Positions 1-9,003 are shown, numbered from the stretch's first letter. The stretch is 53,598 nt of DNA from an uncultured Luminiphilus sp. (GCA_938091995.1 CALKNZ010000072.1:1-53598), one strand, 5' to 3'. Numbers and translations are program-made. Notes: generated by a model not told the origin, from the letters alone.

Positions 1-1
1 C

Positions 2-478
2 AAAACCAGCTCAGCCTTTGGCATGGTAGTGAGGGCCCTAGGCTATGGACAAAAGGTTGGGGTCATACAGTTTATAAAAGGCGTGCAGCTGTCAGGAGAG
101 GAGCACTACCTTCGCGATCACTGTCCCGAAGTAGAGTTCTATCAAATGGGCACGGGTTTTACATGGGACACACAAGACCGCAGTAGTGATATTGCAGCCG
201 CAGAGCGCACATGGGAACAAGCCGCAAACATGCTGTCTAATCCACAGCTAGATTTAGTCATTTTAGATGAACTGACCTATATGCTGGCTTTTGACTACCT
301 ATCAGAAGAAGCGATACTGCAGGCCATTAAAGCTAGGCCCGAGCATCAAAGTGTCGTGGTTACTGGACGCGGTGGCGGCAGCGCGCTACGCACTGTTATG
401 GATACCGTATCTGAGATCAAAGACGTTGAACACGCCTATCGGGCGGGTATTCAAGCCCGCAAAGGGGTTGATTACTGA
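2..478 (+). CDS. cobO: Cob(I)alamin adenosyltransferase, 5' end cut off
   Basis: Probable corrinoid adenosyltransferase of the CobO/BtuR type, which transfers the adenosyl group of ATP to cob(I)alamin in the cytoplasm during coenzyme B12 synthesis or salvage. The reading frame is open to the left edge and starts inside the P-loop: the visible KTSSAFG is the end of a family G-N-G-K-G-K-T loop. Further on are the family's VGVIQFIKG strand, the LVILDEL acidic strand, the VVVTGRG segment and a C-terminal EIKDVEHAYRAGIQARKGVDY-like tail, which is the usual end of the family. About 40 N-terminal residues are missing because of the window edge, not because the gene is broken. It abuts the following membrane protein gene, so the two are probably co-transcribed. 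Confidence 0.9.
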   Translation, partial: KTSSAFGMVVRALGYGQKVGVIQFIKGVQLSGEEHYLRDHCPEVEFYQMGTGFTWDTQDRSSDIAAAERTWEQAANMLSNPQLDLVILDELTYMLAFDYLSEEAILQAIKARPEHQSVVVTGRGGGSALRTVMDTVSEIKDVEHAYRAGIQARKGVDY

Positions 479-1084
479 GTGAGGGGACCGTCTTTGGATA
501 ACGCTACAATACACTTTGGTTGGTTTCTGGCGTACAAGTTCTTTAACTCGTTGTTTTTAGGTTTATCGATTGGTGCGGTTTTCACGCTTTATGAACCGCT
601 GTCACCGGCTATTTTTTCTGCCGGCGGTATTGGATTGGCCCTGGCGACACTGCTCATTGCGACGCAATATCATCGTTTGTTTAATCCGTTTTGGTTTTAT
701 CGTCTCTCGCTAACCGTCGAACTGGTTATTCTTTTTGGTGTCATCGGGGTTTTGCTCTACCCCATAGAGCAACCATTGGCGCTCTTTATTTATCTGGGCT
801 ATCAATTCACTTTTGCTTTGGGCAGTTACCTGGTTCGCTGCGAGACCCTACTCTTTGTCGACAACAAGCGGCTAACTCAACTCGATATCGCCAAACAAGT
901 GGCTTACTTGGTTGGCATGGGCGCCTCTTGGTTGACCTATCAGATTTTCGAAACACAGTTTCAAATGACCGGAAAGGCGGCACAGGTGACCGCTATCCAT
1001 TGGCCACTGCTAGGCATCGGAATAATTATCGTCTTTTGTTTAACTCGTGCTTTTCAAACATCCAACCAATTAGAAACCGGTTAA
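479..1084 (+). CDS. Six-helix integral membrane protein of unknown function
   Basis: I do not recognise this protein. It is about 200 residues with roughly six hydrophobic helices (near residues 12-34, 42-62, 75-95, 98-120, 135-155 and 173-192), so it is an inner-membrane protein, but I see no catalytic or ligand motif. The frame begins with GTG directly after the stop of the adenosyltransferase gene. A TTG at 494 is an alternative start: it has a GAGGGGA sequence at 481-487 with about 6 bases spacing, a better ribosome-binding arrangement than the GTG has. Tight packing after cobO suggests one transcript. A role with corrinoids would be guilt by association only. Confidence 0.7.
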   Translation: MRGPSLDNATIHFGWFLAYKFFNSLFLGLSIGAVFTLYEPLSPAIFSAGGIGLALATLLIATQYHRLFNPFWFYRLSLTVELVILFGVIGVLLYPIEQPLALFIYLGYQFTFALGSYLVRCETLLFVDNKRLTQLDIAKQVAYLVGMGASWLTYQIFETQFQMTGKAAQVTAIHWPLLGIGIIIVFCLTRAFQTSNQLETG

Positions 1085-1166
1085 AAACGTTTTAAAGACG
1101 CAAGAAAAAATTGCATGTCCGCTCAGCACCTACTAAGTTAAGGGAAGTAGCTAAAGGAATAAAACC

Positions 1167-1874
1167 ATGACGATGCGACCACTACTCCTGACCACGCTTA
1201 CTTTTTTTATGGGTATTGGCGCTTTAAACCCACCGCTAAGTGCAGCTCAAACTGCTGGAACTCTCGCAAGCGACTTGTTAAGCACCGTTCAAGCGATTCG
1301 CTTAAGCGACGCTACCAACATCAAGGGCGATGACGACGGCACCCCCGCTAGTGATACTGATGGAGACGGCGTTACAGACGACGTTGATCTTTGTCCCGAC
1401 ACCCCCAACGGCGAAACCGTGGACAGCGACGGCTGTTCAGACTCACAAAAAGATTCAGATACAGATGGTGTCGCCGACGATATCGATCTTTGCCCCAACA
1501 CACCGATCGGAGAATCTGTCGACAGTGACGGATGTTCAGCGTCCCAGAACGACCCTGAAGCCAGCGTTAAGCAAGTTTACGAAGATGACGTCGATAAGCT
1601 AATTGTGAGTGCCGCCGGCGGTTGCACCAGTTCCGGCTGTCATGGACGAGCAGGAGCACCTGGAGGTTTGCGGCTATATAGCGCAGGAGAAGACAATAAC
1701 ATAACACTCAACTACGAGTCCTTCGTGCGCTATATTGGCTCGAACTCTGCCGATAAACTGATGACTAAAATTTCTGGCGGAAGCGGCCACGGTGGGGGCA
1801 CCCGATACGCCTCAGATACGGCGGAGTTCGCCACTATCGAAGCCTGGGCGATATCGGTTGAGGCCCTACCCTAG
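1167..1874 (+). CDS. Exported protein with TSP3 repeats and possible CX4CH haem site
   Basis: A 235-residue secreted protein. It has a Sec signal peptide (hydrophobic residues about 5-25, likely cut near LSAAQ) and an AAGGA ribosome-binding site 8 bases before the ATG. Two thrombospondin type-3 calcium-binding repeats follow, starting near residues 63 and 96 (D-x-D-x-D-G patterns, each ending in CP-[DN]-TP and VDSDGCS). The C-terminal domain carries C153-x4-C158-H159, then a glycine-rich stretch and a region resembling the small cytochrome-like domains of exported proteins in marine and myxobacterial genomes. The classic haem site is CXXCH, so haem attachment here is inference. The 3' end overlaps the convergent aldolase gene by 9 bases. 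Partner and substrate are unknown. Confidence 0.8.
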   Translation: MTMRPLLLTTLTFFMGIGALNPPLSAAQTAGTLASDLLSTVQAIRLSDATNIKGDDDGTPASDTDGDGVTDDVDLCPDTPNGETVDSDGCSDSQKDSDTDGVADDIDLCPNTPIGESVDSDGCSASQNDPEASVKQVYEDDVDKLIVSAAGGCTSSGCHGRAGAPGGLRLYSAGEDNNITLNYESFVRYIGSNSADKLMTKISGGSGHGGGTRYASDTAEFATIEAWAISVEALP

Positions 1875-2663
1875 TAAATCGGGCTGTTCGGCCAAAATAA
1901 CATCAAACATGGGCTGTCCACTGAACCAACCGGCCAGCGCATTACCCACTTGCTGTCGGGTGTGCTGTGCCATTTCTTCAGGTATAGCGCGCGGTACGCC
2001 TGCCGCCTCTGCAAGCAACTGTGCCTGACAACTGCGCTCCATAGTCACGTACCACCAACAGGCTTCTTCGACAGATCCCCCTACGGTCAAGTGCCCATGG
2101 TTTTGCATGATAATCGCCTTTTTTTGGCCTAGAACGTTGGCAAGGCGTTCCCCCTCGTTCATATCAACGACGACACCCGTATAGTCGTCAAGCAAGGCGT
2201 GGTCGTCATAAAATGCGCAAGCATCTTGTGTGATCGGATCGAGTAAACGTCCAAGGGATGACCAGGCTTTGCCGTAAATTGAATGGGCGTGGGCCGCCGC
2301 GATGACCTCAGGCCGCGCCCGATGGATCTGACCGTGTATGGTGAACGCAGCACCATTAAGAATGCCCTGCCCCTCAACAATCTGGCCGTCATGATCGACG
2401 CGAATGAGATCAGACACACACATCTGCTTGAAAGATCGACCCATGGGGTTCACCCAAAATGTTTCCGTATCGAGAGGATCTCGAACCGTAATATGCCCCG
2501 CTACGCCCTCATCAAACCCAAACTTACCGAAGATGCGCAGGGCTGCCGCTAGACGCTGCTTGCGAAAAGCTTGCTCTTCCTCGGGAGTGCGATGCCCTCC
2601 ATCTGGACCTGCCAGCACCTCATCCGAGGCATTCATGACTAATTGGTTTACTTGCTGGTTCAT
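1866..2663 (-). CDS. Class II aldolase/adducin family protein
   Basis: A 265-residue cytoplasmic protein of the class II aldolase/adducin fold, metal-dependent enzymes related to fuculose-phosphate aldolase. The sequence shows the AGHITVRDP strand, the metal-binding HAHS pair in the middle and a third histidine in IMQNHGHLTVGG. Members of this stand-alone group often have unknown substrates, so I name only the family. The start codon overlaps the stop of the upstream HxlR regulator (ATGA), so the two are translationally coupled. The ribosome-binding site is weak, consistent with coupling. A regulator-enzyme pair of this kind suggests the enzyme handles an inducible small metabolite, but that is inference. 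Confidence 0.88.
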   Translation of the reverse strand: MNQQVNQLVMNASDEVLAGPDGGHRTPEEEQAFRKQRLAAALRIFGKFGFDEGVAGHITVRDPLDTETFWVNPMGRSFKQMCVSDLIRVDHDGQIVEGQGILNGAAFTIHGQIHRARPEVIAAAHAHSIYGKAWSSLGRLLDPITQDACAFYDDHALLDDYTGVVVDMNEGERLANVLGQKKAIIMQNHGHLTVGGSVEEACWWYVTMERSCQAQLLAEAAGVPRAIPEEMAQHTRQQVGNALAGWFSGQPMFDVILAEQPDLLG

Positions 2664-3229
2664 GATTTGGTCTCGCTTTGCTCATTATCCCGCAACAGGG
2701 TGAATTCGACGGCCGCCGCGGGTAACGCGGCCTCCGGGGGCACGGTCGCCCCCGCTTCTAGCAATGACTGAATGTAGGCTTGCATTATCGGTCCGGGGCG
2801 CGCCGAAACCTCTTCTGGCCGCAAAGATTCACCACATTCGCTGCAGCTTATTTGCGGTTTGGAAAGCTTGCCACAGCCGGCATGCCAATACTCCGTTGGC
2901 GGGCCCTGCCCTTTGTCTAGCCAAGTATCCCCCCAGTTACCCAAGGTCATCAGAACCGGATACAGCCCTAAACCCATTCGCGTAAGCCGATACTCGTAGC
3001 GAACCGGACGATCACAATAGGGTACTCGAGTCATAACCCCAGCCTCGACCAAACCATTCAAGCGTTCGGCAAGGCGATGGCGGGTAACGCCTAGATTTCG
3101 ACAAAACTCGTCAAAGCGCCGGGTACCCTTAAAGGCGTCTCGTATGATCAGGAGCGTCCAACGCTCTCCCACAATAGAAAGTGCACGGGCGACAGAGCAG
3201 ACCTGCGAATCGATATTTTCCCACTTCAT
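2660..3229 (-). CDS. HxlR-family transcriptional regulator
   Basis: A 189-residue winged-helix DNA-binding protein. The N-terminal half has the HxlR hallmarks: C-S-V-A-R-A-L near the start, the GERWTLLIIRDAF helix, the FDEFCRNLGVTRHRLAERLNGL recognition region and the wing with PVRYEYRLT. The C-terminal extension contains three cysteines and a histidine (HAGCGK and CSECGE), which could bind a metal or sense redox state and is longer than minimal HxlR proteins. I place the start at the ATG at 3229; a GTG at 3235 is an alternative and neither has a strong ribosome-binding site. It probably controls its own operon with the overlapping aldolase gene. Confidence 0.88.
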   Translation of the reverse strand: MKWENIDSQVCSVARALSIVGERWTLLIIRDAFKGTRRFDEFCRNLGVTRHRLAERLNGLVEAGVMTRVPYCDRPVRYEYRLTRMGLGLYPVLMTLGNWGDTWLDKGQGPPTEYWHAGCGKLSKPQISCSECGESLRPEEVSARPGPIMQAYIQSLLEAGATVPPEAALPAAAVEFTLLRDNEQSETKS

Positions 3230-3571
3230 AGTCACAGCATGCGACGGACTAGAGCCTCAACACAAGACCTCTAGCGAAATTCCAGAGCACAAATGCTATA
3301 GCGCAGGCTTGCCATCTGGCGTGAAGACGCGCGCTGGCGTGTCAAAATAGTGAAAACGAAGCTAAGGAGACGCCCTATTTCGGCCCAACCCGTGGACTTC
3401 ATCGTTGTCATTATCACAACTAGCCCTTGGGTCAGTCCCTGCAATAATATGACTGAAAATAGAAAAATCAGCTATACTTTTGACCAGCATTTCAAATCAC
3501 ATCAAGTGCTTCTTGCGCCAATTTCCCGAGCAAACACGGCCACAGACACTCGAATTTTTGGAGGATCACCC
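3230..3571. other. Divergent intergenic region, HxlR gene / TonB receptor gene
   Basis: This 342-base gap holds the control regions of two divergent genes. An open frame runs through it from a GTG at 3350 into the receptor gene, but the peptide it would encode is not signal-like and the receptor's real start is at 3572. Apart from the promoter described separately I see no small gene or RNA. Confidence 0.6.
3449..3478 (+). promoter_or_regulatory. Possible sigma-70 promoter of the TonB receptor gene
   Basis: ATGACT at 3449-3454 and TATACT at 3473-3478 are separated by 18 bases, resembling the -35 and -10 elements. They lie about 95 bases upstream of the receptor ATG. The match is moderate and is judged by eye only. 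Confidence 0.45.
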
Positions 3572-6500
3572 ATGCGGTTTAACACCCAGAGAAAGTTACT
3601 TGCAGCCACCGTCGCACTGGTTTGTGCCGGTATACATGGCGCTAGCGCCCAAGAAGGCGATAGCGACTCGGTTATTGAGGAATCAGCGATAGAAACGGCG
3701 GCTTCGGACGAAGCGCCGCAGGCTCAAGTCAGCGTAGAAGAAGTCGTTGTCACCGGGTCACGATTGCGTCGAGATACCTTCTCAAGCATCTCGCCCTTGC
3801 AAATTATTACGACCGAGTTTGCCAAAGAAGCTGGACTTATTGACGCAGCTGACATTTTGCAAGGGTCAACTGCGGCAACCGGCCAGCAAATTGATCTAAC
3901 CTTTCAAGGGTTTGTCTTGGACAACGGCCCAGCGGCTTCCACTGTTGACCTTCGCGGCCTCGGCGCAAACCGCAACCTCGTTTTGATCAACGGACGACGC
4001 GTTTCCCCCTCTGGTGTTGAGGGTGCACCTGCAGCCCCCAACCTGAACCTACTACCCCGGTCTCTAGTCGAGCGTTACGACATTCTATTAGACGGGGCCT
4101 CCTCTGTTTATGGATCCGATGCCATTGCAGGTGTCGTGAATGCCATACTGCGCAAGGACTTCGACGGTTTGGAAGTCGAAGTTTTTGGCAATCAACCCCA
4201 ACAAAGCGGTGGCGACAGCACAACCGTTACTGCTAGTTGGGGCTTCAATACAGATCGGGGCGTGTTTGGGGTCGGCGCAGAATATGTCAAAAGCAACAAG
4301 GCGGCCCTAGCAGACCGTGACTGGACGGGTGACTGCACCAGCAACGTAGAAATTGATGAAAATGGCGGCATCCGAACGACCGATCAATATTGGGCTGCCC
4401 AGGGCGTTCCGTTTAACAACGAGTGTAACTTCGGCAGCGTCGCCGCAAGAACCTTCATACCCGCAATCGACGCCGGTAGCATCTACTACACACCCGGTTA
4501 TTCCAACGGGGGCTGGGGAAATTTCTCAGAATCTCAGGATCCCTACACAACACGAGGTGCAGACGGCAATGGTGATGGTATAGGCGATATCAATTACTCC
4601 GACTATGACTTCAACGGAAAACCCGCATCATTGGCCGCGGACCTTTTTCCCGCCTCGACCCGTTACAACGTCATGGCGTATGGAGAATATACCCTCGAAG
4701 GCGAGGCAAACCTGACACCCTACTTTGAAGCCAACTACTCCTACCTTGAGGTGGACTCAAGATCCGGTGAAGGGCAGTTGTTTCCTGATGTCCCCGCACT
4801 AAACCCATTCAACCTGTGTAACCCTAACCAACCTAATGGGGTGGACTGCGGCCTAGCAATGGGAGCCTACCTAGACAATCCCTCGATCGCGGCAGGCATT
4901 GCCAACGAGTATGGGCTGACGCCCGCACAATTTCGCGACTTCGGCATTGTTAATTTGTATCCCGGTGCTTTAGGACCCGTATCAACCGTCCCTATTGTAT
5001 CGGTGCGCGGCGATCGCAACATCGTCGAGGTTGAACAATCGCAGATCCGCTTTGTCGCCGGTATTAGCGGCGACATCCCCTTTATGAACTTTGGACCGGT
5101 TGAAGACTGGAGCTTTGATGCCTACATCAGCTACTCGCTATCAGAAGGAAAATCGACCCGTTACGGTGTAAGAGAAGACCGTCTGGAATATGCCTTAGGC
5201 TACTACTCCTCAACATCAACACCTTGTGAGAATGATGTCGGCGCTTCACTGCGCTCGGATGCGACCGCTGGCTGCGTACCCGTGAACATGTATGCCCCTT
5301 CACTCTATCCCGTAGGTCAGGTTGTCGGTGATTTTGGTTCCGCTGCAGAGCGTAACTACCTATTCGACAGCCGCAACTTCGATACAGAGTACGAGCAAAT
5401 TGTCGCCTCGGCGTATGTCACTGGTGATATTTTTGAGCTTCCTGCTGGCGAGGTCGCACTAGGCTTGGGCGCCGAAGTCCGCTTTGATGATATCAGTTCA
5501 GACCCCGATGCAGTCGCTGCTGAGGGTCTTTTCTGGGGTTTCTTCAGTGACAAAGGTGCTCAAGGCGACCGCCAAGTCAACGAGATATTTGCTGAAATAG
5601 AAATACCGTTGCTGGCCAACAAGCCACTTGCCACCGAACTCAACGTGAATCTCTCTGGCCGTATTACCGATGACGAATACTACGGCACCAATACGACCGA
5701 ATCCGTGAAAATTGGGTGGCGTCCCGTGGAGCCACTCCTGATTCGCGGTACTTGGGGTACAGCCTTCCGAGCACCCAATCTCCGGGAACTATTCCTCGCC
5801 GGCTCAACAGGATTCACTAATGTTTCAGACCCCTGCTACGTTCCAGATGGTGCACTTGACCAGCTAACCGGCGCGTATGTCCCAGAAAATGACAACCGCG
5901 ACCCTCAGATCCTAGCTAACTGTGCCGCAACGGGTGTCGATCCAAGGCTCGCCAACAATAACGGATTCAACACCTTTAGTGTCGAAGTCCAGCAGGGAGG
6001 CTCTCTCGAACTTGATCCTGAAGAGTCAGAATCCTGGACCGTAGGATTCGCCTATGAGCAAGATTTCAGCAATGATTTTGATCTGTCCCTAGGCATGACC
6101 TACTATGAGATAGACATCACGAATACGGTCATTGAACCGTCAACCGGATTTATCATTGCCGACTGCTACACCGACGAGGCCGGTACGGGAGCCAGTGTGT
6201 TTTGCGGACGGATTACACGTGATCTCTCGGATCCCACCAACCCACAGATTGTCTTCATGGATCTTGGATTTATTAATCGAGACCAAGAAGTGGCTCGTGG
6301 CATTGACTACAATGTCTTTTTCCGCGACACCATTAACGTGGGGGTTCCTCTTGACTTCAGTGCCAACTTGACCGCCAGCAAGCTCCTTGAACGATCTACC
6401 GAATTCTCCAATCCTGACGGCAGTATCGATAGAGAAACTTATCAAGGCGAGTGGGGCTTCCCTGAGTGGCAGGCTCAACTTGCGCTGCGGCTGACATGGG

Positions 6501-6859
6501 ATCGTTGGACAGCCACCTGGGAAACTCGCTTCCTCGACAGTGTCGACTCTGATGTCGACAATATTGACCCCTTTGATTCGATCGCCGGTCTGTCTGACAC
6601 CTGCTTTGGTCCACCCAATGACGTGCTATGTCGTGATTATGCAAAGGCCGACGATTATTTCCTACACAGCACATCGCTGTTTTACGACGCCGACTCCTGG
6701 ACCATTGGCGCTGGAATTCGCAACGTCTTCAACAAGGAACCTCCTGTAGTTGATGGCAGTGAAGTTCTCAGCTATTCCAATACGCCAATCGGCTATGGCT
6801 ATGATCTTCAGGGCCGCACATTCTTTTTTGATATCGTCTATCGAATGGGTAGCAGCTAA
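3572..6859 (+). CDS. TonB-dependent outer-membrane receptor
   Basis: A 1095-residue outer-membrane beta-barrel importer energised by TonB. I start it at the ATG at 3572 because GGAGG precedes it and it begins a clear signal peptide (R2-K8 positive, hydrophobic to about residue 24, cleavage after GASA). A VEEVVVTGSR segment near residue 55 marks the TonB-box/plug boundary. The plug has VDLRGLGANRNLVLINGRR and the DGASSVYGSDAIAGVVN block. The rest is a long barrel with many acidic and Asn-rich loops and several cysteine pairs. The protein ends MGSS after a normal FFFDIVYR strand, not in the usual terminal aromatic residue. The substrate cannot be read from sequence. The adjacent secreted peptidase makes peptides one candidate. 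Confidence 0.93.
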   Translation: MRFNTQRKLLAATVALVCAGIHGASAQEGDSDSVIEESAIETAASDEAPQAQVSVEEVVVTGSRLRRDTFSSISPLQIITTEFAKEAGLIDAADILQGSTAATGQQIDLTFQGFVLDNGPAASTVDLRGLGANRNLVLINGRRVSPSGVEGAPAAPNLNLLPRSLVERYDILLDGASSVYGSDAIAGVVNAILRKDFDGLEVEVFGNQPQQSGGDSTTVTASWGFNTDRGVFGVGAEYVKSNKAALADRDWTGDCTSNVEIDENGGIRTTDQYWAAQGVPFNNECNFGSVAARTFIPAIDAGSIYYTPGYSNGGWGNFSESQDPYTTRGADGNGDGIGDINYSDYDFNGKPASLAADLFPASTRYNVMAYGEYTLEGEANLTPYFEANYSYLEVDSRSGEGQLFPDVPALNPFNLCNPNQPNGVDCGLAMGAYLDNPSIAAGIANEYGLTPAQFRDFGIVNLYPGALGPVSTVPIVSVRGDRNIVEVEQSQIRFVAGISGDIPFMNFGPVEDWSFDAYISYSLSEGKSTRYGVREDRLEYALGYYSSTSTPCENDVGASLRSDATAGCVPVNMYAPSLYPVGQVVGDFGSAAERNYLFDSRNFDTEYEQIVASAYVTGDIFELPAGEVALGLGAEVRFDDISSDPDAVAAEGLFWGFFSDKGAQGDRQVNEIFAEIEIPLLANKPLATELNVNLSGRITDDEYYGTNTTESVKIGWRPVEPLLIRGTWGTAFRAPNLRELFLAGSTGFTNVSDPCYVPDGALDQLTGAYVPENDNRDPQILANCAATGVDPRLANNNGFNTFSVEVQQGGSLELDPEESESWTVGFAYEQDFSNDFDLSLGMTYYEIDITNTVIEPSTGFIIADCYTDEAGTGASVFCGRITRDLSDPTNPQIVFMDLGFINRDQEVARGIDYNVFFRDTINVGVPLDFSANLTASKLLERSTEFSNPDGSIDRETYQGEWGFPEWQAQLALRLTWDRWTATWETRFLDSVDSDVDNIDPFDSIAGLSDTCFGPPNDVLCRDYAKADDYFLHSTSLFYDADSWTIGAGIRNVFNKEPPVVDGSEVLSYSNTPIGYGYDLQGRTFFFDIVYRMGSS

Positions 6860-6877
6860 AGACTCATCCCGCCAAAC

Positions 6878-6901
6878 GGGCGCACCCTTGTGCGCCCTTT
6901 T
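6878..6901 (+). terminator. Rho-independent terminator after the TonB receptor gene
   Basis: A perfect 8-base-pair stem (GGGCGCAC at 6878-6885, GTGCGCCC at 6890-6897) with a CCTT loop is followed by TTTT. It starts 19 bases after the receptor stop. It sits before the peptidase start, so the peptidase is either read through at reduced level or has its own promoter. Confidence 0.9.
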
Positions 6902-6928
6902 CATCACCTAATAGCTGAGGTCGCCATC

Positions 6929-8941
6929 ATGTGCCGTGCACTTTCGCTAGCTTTGACGCTGCTCTTTATTACTCCTCTTTCGGCTCTAGCCGACCCTTAT
7001 CCACTTGACCAATGGGCGCGTCGGGCTGCAATTCGTAATATTGAAATCTCGCCAGATGGCCGCTATCTAGGATTAATGAAAATCGCAGCAAAAGGGGCAA
7101 ACCCTATCATTGAGATTTACACCACCGATGATCTCTCTGCTGAGCCTTTTCGAGTTAATGCAAAGCCCATGGAGATTATCGCATTTGACTGGGTATCTAA
7201 TGACAATTTTGTGTTTCGTGCGCGGCAAAAAGTCCGTGATCAAGTCGAGGGCTTTAACCGCGGTGTTTACGAATATCGAATAGCGCTAGTGGACGTTGGC
7301 GAAAAAAATATTGAGGTTATTGAAGAGCGTGATCCCAGTATCGTCAGTGTCTTACCGGAGAAACCCGGAAAGATTCTAATTTCTTTTTCGGAAGGTGGCG
7401 ATCGGGACGTAGGGCAACGCCTTGAAAAGGCCTTTAGGCCGCGCGCTTACTGGGAGTACGATCTCAAACGCGAAACCAAAAAACTGCTGATTCGCGGCAA
7501 AATTTCGCTAGGTAATATTGACTTTGATGGTGCCGGTAAACCCTACCTAGCCCGGGGGTTCGATATCCAAAACGGAGAATTCATCTGGTATTACCGCGAC
7601 GGAGACGAAGACGGCGGCGGTTGGATAGAATTCCAGCGACAAGACGAAAACTCCTTTGACACCTTCAACGTCTGGGGCCGTGATCCAGACGTTGACGGCA
7701 ATTTCATCGTGGAGGCCAATAACGGCAGTGATACTACCGGGCTGTGGTCCTTCAATCCAAAGACCCAAAAATACGCAGAACTGCTCTATCAACGCAACGA
7801 TAACGACATTTGTAACGTTCAGTATCACAGCAATCCTTGGCTGCACTACCAAAAGATAACCGGCGTGGTTCATTGTGGCGCTGAGTTCAAGATTGAGTTT
7901 TTTGATGAGACCGAGGCCGCCCTATACAGCCAGCTTAAAGGCATTATCCCCAATGCCTATCTCGGTAGAATCACCAGCCGATCCAAAGACGGCGCTTCAA
8001 TGACTATTCGCAACAGTGGCCCCCGAGATCCTGGCACGCACTACCTACTCCACAAAGGGAAACTGCAGATTGTGGGGAGCGAGCGACCCTATTTTGAGGC
8101 ATCCGAACTCGCCGACGTGCGTTTCATCACCTACCCAGCTCGGGATAAAACCCCTATTACCGGTTATCTAACGGTACCCAATGGAAAGCCACCCTTCCCC
8201 TTGGTGGTGCTGCCCCATGGCGGCCCTTTCGTCAGAGAGGTGGTGGTGTTTGATGAATGGGCACAATTACTGGCTAACCATGGCTATATGGTCTTACAGC
8301 CCCAGTACCGTGGTTCAAGAGGCTATGGCCAAGCCTTTTATCAGGCGGCTTTTATCAACGGTGGCCAGGGTGGCTTCCAAATGCAGGACGACAAAGATGA
8401 CGGTGTGATTCATCTCGTCGAGGAGGGTCTTGCCGAACCCAATAATGTCGCTATGTTTGGCTGGTCCTATGGCGGCTATGCCGCTTTGGTTGCTGCCTCG
8501 CGCAGCCCCAATGCCTACCAATGCGTTATTGCCGGTGCCGCCGTTTCCGACCCCCAAATGCAAGTTGACTACTACCGATATCGGCTTAGAGGGGCAAGCA
8601 AGATCGAGCAGCTGGCCATGTGGGATGACAGTATTTCACCTCTTGAAGAGGTCGATAAAGTTAATGTGCCCATTCTTCTTATTCATGGTGACGTTGATCA
8701 ACGTGTACCTGTGGAACATGCCGAGAAGTACCTTGCCAAACTTGAAGACGCTGAAAAAGAGCACACCTATGTTGAGCTAGAAGGCGCTGACCACTTCTCC
8801 AACACACTTTTTTACGATCATAAAATGTTGTTGTATACCTCAATGCTGAATTACCTGACCGACGAGTGCGGCCTTAAAAATGGCTTAAAGCCCATCACGC
8901 CCTCGAGCAGTGATGCCGCCAAGGTCGCGCAACTGCAGTAA
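6929..8941 (+). CDS. Secreted S9-family (prolyl oligopeptidase-like) serine peptidase
   Basis: A 670-residue peptidase of the S9 family, exported by a Sec signal peptide (hydrophobic residues about 4-22, cleavage near ALA-DP). I use the ATG at 6929. The in-frame GTG at 6890 lies inside the preceding terminator and would spoil the signal peptide. The N-terminal 400 residues form the propeller-like domain (DQWARRAAIRNIEISPDGRY opening). The C-terminal alpha/beta-hydrolase domain has the nucleophile Ser513 in GWSYGG, Asp590 in HGDVDQRVP and His622 in GADHFSN, a complete triad. It probably cleaves short peptides in the periplasm or outside the cell. Position after the TonB receptor suggests cooperation in peptide uptake, which is inference. 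Confidence 0.92.
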   Translation: MCRALSLALTLLFITPLSALADPYPLDQWARRAAIRNIEISPDGRYLGLMKIAAKGANPIIEIYTTDDLSAEPFRVNAKPMEIIAFDWVSNDNFVFRARQKVRDQVEGFNRGVYEYRIALVDVGEKNIEVIEERDPSIVSVLPEKPGKILISFSEGGDRDVGQRLEKAFRPRAYWEYDLKRETKKLLIRGKISLGNIDFDGAGKPYLARGFDIQNGEFIWYYRDGDEDGGGWIEFQRQDENSFDTFNVWGRDPDVDGNFIVEANNGSDTTGLWSFNPKTQKYAELLYQRNDNDICNVQYHSNPWLHYQKITGVVHCGAEFKIEFFDETEAALYSQLKGIIPNAYLGRITSRSKDGASMTIRNSGPRDPGTHYLLHKGKLQIVGSERPYFEASELADVRFITYPARDKTPITGYLTVPNGKPPFPLVVLPHGGPFVREVVVFDEWAQLLANHGYMVLQPQYRGSRGYGQAFYQAAFINGGQGGFQMQDDKDDGVIHLVEEGLAEPNNVAMFGWSYGGYAALVAASRSPNAYQCVIAGAAVSDPQMQVDYYRYRLRGASKIEQLAMWDDSISPLEEVDKVNVPILLIHGDVDQRVPVEHAEKYLAKLEDAEKEHTYVELEGADHFSNTLFYDHKMLLYTSMLNYLTDECGLKNGLKPITPSSSDAAKVAQLQ

Positions 8942-8962
8942 ATTAGTAAGATCTATCACCAC

Positions 8963-9003
8963 AAAAAAAGCCCTCAGATTTAACATCTGAGGGCTTTTCT
9001 TTG
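8963..9003. terminator. Bidirectional terminator between the peptidase gene and aceA
   Basis: A 12-base-pair stem (8968-8979 with 8985-8996, loop TTAAC) carries AGCCCTCAGAT and its complement. It is flanked by an A-run on the left and a T-rich run on the right, so it can terminate the plus-strand peptidase gene and the minus-strand isocitrate lyase gene, whose stops lie on either side. Confidence 0.92.

Noticed and set aside
1085-1166. TTGCAT...TAAGTT as promoter of the TSP3 protein gene
   Set aside because: Too few consensus matches.
3350-3571. N-terminal extension of the TonB receptor from a GTG at 3350
   Set aside because: The extension lacks a ribosome-binding site at a good distance and would bury the signal peptide that begins at 3572 with GGAGG upstream.
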